Shown piece after piece: positions 5,502-9,070 of a stretch of 9,070 bases of DNA. Position numbers and translations under genes: made by a program. The notes beneath the pieces are model-generated. The model was not told where the DNA came from and searched no databases. It saw only the letters and a program-made list of their open reading frames with translations. Origin of the DNA: Methanoregulaceae archaeon. GTDB lineage: Archaea; Halobacteriota; Methanomicrobia; Methanomicrobiales; Methanospirillaceae. The stretch's first letter is position 1. Every line of letters begins with the position of its first letter. The stretch is from positions 1-9,070 of the forward strand of contig DUGU01000342.1 of the NCBI GenBank assembly GCA_013331215.1, written 5' to 3'.

Positions 5502-6743
5502 GTGCAGACGACTCCGTGGACCGGGGGCTGCACGATCGTTACGATCGTGCTCGGCGTGCTTGCCCTGTATCTCGACAGCCTCGCCGCGGTTGCCGGAGCG
5601 ATGGGGCTCACTGCTCTCCTTTGCGGGCAGGCAGGTCTCTTTCTGTATCGTACCGCCCGGTATGCGGACGGTCTCCAGGTCGAGCGTTCGGTCGGAAAAG
5701 GCCCCGTCTGCGTGGGGATGCCGGTGGAGGTCAGCGTCCGGGCGACGGCGCCGGCCGTGCCGGGGCTTCTTGTACGGCTTACCGACCTTCCCCCCCGGTC
5801 CGCAGTGTATGACCCGGAGGAAGCGGTGCTTCCCCGTGAGGGGGGTCGGTACCGGGTCAGGTTCATTATACCCGGCGAGGTCGGTTTCCGCGGCCTCCTG
5901 CTCGAAACGGGAGACCGGTTCTTCTCGACGAAGATCGTCTGCGCATCCTCCGGTTGCGCGGGGGAGAAGATAACCGTCTATCCGGCTGCGAGCAGGATAT
6001 CGGAACCGACCCCGGGAAGCGATGCCGGGACGAGGGAGCTCGACCGAATGGGGATACCGCGAGGGGAGGGCGTGAGCGGGTTTCGTCCGTTCCGTCGGGG
6101 AGACGATGCTTCCATGGTGGACTGGAAGCTCACGGCCAAATACGGCCTGCCTTTCGTCCGGGAACCGACGTCCGAGGTCGGCAACGCCCCTCTCGTGGTT
6201 GTCGATCTCCCCGTCCCGGGGACCCCCGGGGCTGCGGCCGTCCTCGCGGCCGCCGGGGAGGCGATCGAACGAGAGGTCCGCGATCAGGGCCAGTGCACCC
6301 TCCTCCTGATAACCGGGGGGGCGGTGGTCGACTTTCGCTATCATGAACGCGACCTCGGTGCGCTACTCGGTCTCCTGAGCCTCCGCATCCCTGATCCGGT
6401 TCACCCGCTGTACCGGGTCTTGGATCCGCTCGTTCTTCTGGAACGGTTGCAATCGATCGAGAGAGGCCTGCTGATCCCTTCACAACGGCTTGCGACCGTG
6501 CTCCGGATGACCCTCCGGAGATCGACGAGAACCGCGTTCGAAGCGGAGATCGATCATGCCATGAAGAAGGCGGAGAACCGGGTTGTGGTGGTTTACACGG
6601 CGTCGTCCGACGAGGTGAGCCACCTGAACCTGATCGCTGCAGCAGCCCGCCGGCGGAGACGCCACCTCGTGATCCGGTTGCCCCGGGCCGTCAGGGCCCC
6701 TGTCTCCCTGCTCAGTCCGTACCCGAGGGTGGAGGCGATCTGA
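5502..6743 (+). CDS. DUF58 family membrane protein, partner of MoxR (413 aa)
   Basis: Two adjacent membrane helices near the N-terminus (about 10-24 and 28-48) are followed by a basic segment (RTAR), so the large remainder is probably cytosolic. A beta-rich stretch (about 55-165) precedes the DUF58 signature at 187-220: RGEGVSGFRPFRRGDDASMV, then DWKLTAKYG and FVRE. This corresponds to the family pattern RxYxxGDxxRxIDWxxSAR. The following VWA-like segment begins VVVDLPVPG (232-240), where the metal-binding DxSxS motif is replaced by DLPVP. DUF58 proteins are typically encoded beside MoxR and thought to work with it. GTG start at 5502 is chosen for its GAGGTGG site. The stop overlaps the next start as TGATG. 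Family call is firm, molecular role unknown. Confidence 0.92.
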   Translation: MQTTPWTGGCTIVTIVLGVLALYLDSLAAVAGAMGLTALLCGQAGLFLYRTARYADGLQVERSVGKGPVCVGMPVEVSVRATAPAVPGLLVRLTDLPPRSAVYDPEEAVLPREGGRYRVRFIIPGEVGFRGLLLETGDRFFSTKIVCASSGCAGEKITVYPAASRISEPTPGSDAGTRELDRMGIPRGEGVSGFRPFRRGDDASMVDWKLTAKYGLPFVREPTSEVGNAPLVVVDLPVPGTPGAAAVLAAAGEAIEREVRDQGQCTLLLITGGAVVDFRYHERDLGALLGLLSLRIPDPVHPLYRVLDPLVLLERLQSIERGLLIPSQRLATVLRMTLRRSTRTAFEAEIDHAMKKAENRVVVVYTASSDEVSHLNLIAAAARRRRRHLVIRLPRAVRAPVSLLSPYPRVEAI

Positions 6744-7186
6744 TGCAGTGGCGACAGATTGCGGTCCCGGGTGCCGTTTCGGCGGCCGCCGGCGCGGCCT
6801 CACTCGTACCGGGGACGAGCCCGGGCATTACTATCACGGTGGTCGTTCTCGGTGCGGGGATTGCCGGTGCGGCCTGGACGGGCTTTGGAGGGAGCTGCTT
6901 GCTTCTCTGCCTCGGCGAGACCATCGCCGTCGGCCTCGGTACCGCCTCCCTCGTGCCCGGCGTGCTGTTCCAGCCTGCCATCACCGGCAGGGTGTGCGGC
7001 AGCGACCGGACGTCGCTCGTGCTCGCGGGCTCCACGATCACCATGGCGGCCGCGGGAGTCCTCGTCTTCAGCAATACGCTCTTCCTTCTCCTTGCCCTTA
7101 CTGTTCTGTCGATATGCATCGCCCTCGGACTGATGGGATTTGATGCCCGGATGGGTCAACGGGTGTCGGCGGGTGGCGCTACGTGA
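6743..7186 (+). CDS. Polytopic membrane protein of unknown function (147 aa)
   Basis: Very hydrophobic, Gly/Ala-rich protein with four to five predicted membrane helices (about 7-23, 29-46, 50-75, 91-108, 111-132) and very few charged residues. ASLVPG occurs twice (19-24 and 68-73), each followed by further hydrophobic sequence, hinting at an internal duplication. The ATG shares one base with the DUF58 stop (TGATG) and has GGAGG at 6731-6735, 7 nt upstream; the 3' end overlaps the next gene as GTGA (7183-7186). No family recognised. The tight coupling on both sides implies co-production with the DUF58 protein and the 253-aa protein, perhaps as a membrane subunit of the same assembly. Confidence 0.8.
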   Translation: MQWRQIAVPGAVSAAAGAASLVPGTSPGITITVVVLGAGIAGAAWTGFGGSCLLLCLGETIAVGLGTASLVPGVLFQPAITGRVCGSDRTSLVLAGSTITMAAAGVLVFSNTLFLLLALTVLSICIALGLMGFDARMGQRVSAGGAT

Positions 7187-7944
7187 AGAATTACGGCAAT
7201 GGATTTGTCACAGGGGCCGCCTTGATCGGCGCAGCCGCTCTCCTGCTCCTTATAGCCGCCCTGACCGGTCGAGGAGACATGACGAGTGCGACACTCGTCC
7301 TCGTTGGAGTCGGCTGTTTTATCGGCGGCGTCTTTATCCTGACCCAGTACCAGGGCGAGTCCGCTCCTCCGTGGATCGCGGGGCTCGCAGCTGCCGATCC
7401 AGTGGTCGACCTGACTCGCTTCTGCGCCGATCTCGGCCTGCAGGGCGATGCCCATCTCTTCCTCCGTAACAGAGAGATCGTCCAGATCGTGCCTATCGGG
7501 GATCTTCCGCCGACACAGCTGCCTCCCGACGACTATACGTTCATCCGCGAGGAGTACGGAGGCGGCGTTCAGCTGCTGCCTCCGGGCCGGGCAATCTACG
7601 ACCGGCTGGTACGCGAGAACAGTCTTGCTGTGCCTCATGACCTGGCAGGGCTCTGCACCGCGATCCGCGAGGTCGGGGAGGATACGCTCGAGCTCGCGGC
7701 GAAGGTCGAGGCCGTTCCCGAAGGAGATCTCATCGAGGTGCGACTCTCGGGATACAGATTCTTTGACGGATGCACCGCCATCCGGGCGGTCTCCCCCAAG
7801 TGCTGCACGATGATCGGCTGCCCGACGTGCAGCCTCTTCGCCTGTATGGCAGTCGCCGGCCTCGGCCGGCCATGCAAGATCGAGCACGTCTCGACCGATG
7901 AGAAGGAGCGGTCCGTCAGGCTGATCCTCCACCCCCTGGACTGA
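7183..7944 (+). CDS. Two-helix membrane protein with Cys-rich C-terminal domain (253 aa)
   Basis: Two N-terminal membrane helices (about 9-28 and 35-54) are followed by a soluble part of about 200 residues. The middle (60-190) is mixed alpha/beta with motifs such as LRNREIVQIVPIGDLPP and DYTFIREEYGGGVQLLPPG. The C-terminus carries seven cysteines in 35 residues: C197, C207, C208, C213, C216, C221 and C231, including a CPTC (CxxC) motif and a CC pair. This suggests metal or disulfide chemistry, but no known cofactor motif fits. The start is GTG with GGGTGG at 7171-7176, 6 nt upstream, overlapping the preceding stop by 4 nt. It is the last gene of the cluster. I do not recognise the family with confidence; relatives seem likely in other methanogen MoxR clusters. 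Confidence 0.82.
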   Translation: MKNYGNGFVTGAALIGAAALLLLIAALTGRGDMTSATLVLVGVGCFIGGVFILTQYQGESAPPWIAGLAAADPVVDLTRFCADLGLQGDAHLFLRNREIVQIVPIGDLPPTQLPPDDYTFIREEYGGGVQLLPPGRAIYDRLVRENSLAVPHDLAGLCTAIREVGEDTLELAAKVEAVPEGDLIEVRLSGYRFFDGCTAIRAVSPKCCTMIGCPTCSLFACMAVAGLGRPCKIEHVSTDEKERSVRLILHPLD

Positions 7945-8038
7945 TCGGGGTCTGCTTCCCGGGGGACCGATAAAATCCGACCATCGAGACCCGTCCTCGC
8001 TCCATCGGGGGTCCCAACGCATTCGCTATCGGCCCTGC

Positions 8039-9070
8039 TCAGAGCCGCACGAGCACCGTCTTTTCTTCGCTCCAGGCGTCGAGGGCCTGGGCCCCGTTCT
8101 CGCGTCCGAGCCCCGACTCCTTGACTCCTCCGAACGGCACCTCGGGCGGAACCTTCAGGTGGAGGTTCACCCAGACGATGCCCGCCTGGAGCCGGCCCGG
8201 GGCTTCGCGAATCGTCTCCGGGTTCCTGGTCCAGATCGAGGCGCCGAGGCCGAACCTGCTGTCGTTCGCGAGCCGGAGCGCCTCGTCGAGATTCGCAAAC
8301 CGGACGACCGGCAGGACCGGGCCGAAGATCTCCTCGGTCATCAGTGCCGACTCCGGCGCCACGTCCGTGACGACGGTCGGCGCGTAATAGGCTCCCGCGG
8401 TGGAGCCCGGCGCACCCGGCACAGTTCCTCCGACCGCGACCGTCCCCTCGTCCCGCTCGCGGACCCGGTCGACCAGGCCGCTGATCCGGTCGCGGGCAGC
8501 CATCGTGTTGAGCGGGCCCATGGTCGTACCGGCCTCGAGCCCGTTGCCGACCCTGAGCCGATTCACGGACGCCGTGAGCCGTCGCACGAACTCGTCGGCG
8601 ATCGTCTCCTGGATGAAGAGGCGCTTGACGGCCGTGCAGACCTGGCCGCAGTTATAGTATCGGCCCGAGACCGCGCCCGCCACGGCGCTGTCCAGGTTCG
8701 CATCGGCGCAGACGATCATCGGGTCCGAGCCGCCGAGCTCGAGCGTGACCCGGGCCACGCGATCGGCCGCGAGGGCCATGACGCGCTTGCCCGTCGCGGA
8801 CGAGCCCGTGAACGAGATCTTCCGGATCGCCGGATCCGTGACCAGCACCTCGCCGACGGTCTCTCCAGGACCGGTCACGACGTTCAGGACTCCCGGGGGA
8901 AGCCCGGCCTCGTGCAGACATTCGGCGAGCGCGAGAGGTGTGAGCGGGGCGGTAGAGGCCGGTTTCACGACCTGGGCGTTGCCGCAGAGGAGAGCCGGGA
9001 CAGTCTTCCAGGCAAAGAGCAGGGCCGGCATGTTCCAGGGGATGATCGCGCCGGTCACGCCGATCGGCTC
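8039..9070 (-). CDS. Aldehyde dehydrogenase, NAD(P)-dependent (5' end outside window)
   Basis: 343 C-terminal residues of an aldehyde dehydrogenase superfamily enzyme; family members have about 450-490, so roughly 110-150 N-terminal residues lie beyond the right edge. The reading frame stays open to base 9070. Visible landmarks: EPIGVTGAIIPWN with the catalytic Asn, KPAST in the cofactor site, FTGSSATGKRV glycine motif, TLELGGSDP with the general-base Glu, NCGQVCTAVKR with the nucleophilic Cys, EEIFGPVLPVV, and PFGGVKESGLGRE near the C-terminus. The enzyme oxidises an aldehyde to a carboxylate in the cytosol. KPAS, rather than KPSE, resembles GabD-type succinate-semialdehyde dehydrogenases and hints at NADP use (inference). 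The substrate cannot be assigned; lactaldehyde and semialdehyde dehydrogenases of methanogens look alike. It converges on the MoxR cluster with 94 bp between and is probably functionally unrelated. Confidence 0.93.
   Translation of the reverse strand, partial: EPIGVTGAIIPWNMPALLFAWKTVPALLCGNAQVVKPASTAPLTPLALAECLHEAGLPPGVLNVVTGPGETVGEVLVTDPAIRKISFTGSSATGKRVMALAADRVARVTLELGGSDPMIVCADANLDSAVAGAVSGRYYNCGQVCTAVKRLFIQETIADEFVRRLTASVNRLRVGNGLEAGTTMGPLNTMAARDRISGLVDRVRERDEGTVAVGGTVPGAPGSTAGAYYAPTVVTDVAPESALMTEEIFGPVLPVVRFANLDEALRLANDSRFGLGASIWTRNPETIREAPGRLQAGIVWVNLHLKVPPEVPFGGVKESGLGRENGAQALDAWSEEKTVLVRL

Noticed and set aside
4490..5866. 458-codon minus-strand ORF opposite the MoxR gene
   Set aside because: Long only because the GC-rich MoxR gene leaves the antisense frame free of stops; the plus strand has every MoxR motif, and this product is His/Asp/Arg-rich without family features.
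7156..8022. 288-codon minus-strand ORF opposite the last operon gene
   Set aside because: Antisense shadow in GC-rich DNA; the plus-strand gene has membrane helices, a GTGA junction and a conserved-looking Cys cluster.
7945..8038. Hairpin terminator between the convergent genes
   Set aside because: Only weak 4-5 bp stems (for example GACCC 7988-7992 with GGGTC 8009-8013) and no plus-strand T run; termination probably happens here but the sequence does not show a definable site.

Overview
The window looks like chromosomal DNA of a methanogenic archaeon, most likely of the Methanomicrobiales (a Methanoculleus-like relative). The grounds are inference: archaeal TATA-like promoter elements, frequent GTG starts with GGAG/GGTG ribosome binding sites, GC-rich genes beside AT-richer intergenic DNA, a secreted protein with a threonine-proline (TTVP) linker, and a MoxR / DUF58 / DUF4129 / DUF4350 gene cluster of a type seen in methanogens. 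No rRNA, tRNA, CRISPR array or insertion sequence was seen.

Layout. (1) Positions 1-395, minus strand: the 5' part of a secreted protein with signal peptide, seven-unit TTxP linker and the start of a CBM6-like carbohydrate-binding module; it runs off the left edge. (2) About 396-1091: a long, AT-richer stretch holding divergent promoter signals, a perfect 7-bp inverted repeat in the probable leader of the secreted gene, and one doubtful small Cys-rich ORF. (3) 1092-7944, plus strand: a tight eight-gene cluster with 4-nt ATGA/GTGA overlaps, a TGATG junction and short spacers. In order it encodes a small membrane protein, a large surface-anchored protein with coiled coil, Ig-like domains and a cytosolic DUF4129 domain, (after a 170-bp gap) an orphan 104-aa ORF, a DUF4350 membrane protein with an EF-hand-like loop, a MoxR AAA+ ATPase, a DUF58 protein, a polytopic membrane protein, and a two-helix membrane protein with a Cys-rich C-terminus. 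(4) 8039-9070, minus strand, convergent: the C-terminal three quarters of an NAD(P)-dependent aldehyde dehydrogenase.

How the genes may work together. MoxR ATPases are known as AAA+ chaperone-like factors that are usually encoded with DUF58 proteins and membrane partners. Here all recognisable partners are membrane anchored, and the positive-inside rule puts the DUF4129 and DUF58 domains on the cytosolic side with MoxR, while the coiled-coil/Ig-like part and the DUF4350 domain face outward. A plausible reading is an envelope-spanning complex whose assembly or activity is driven by MoxR. Its substrate cannot be read from the sequence, and several components (89, 104, 147 and 253 aa) have no assigned function.
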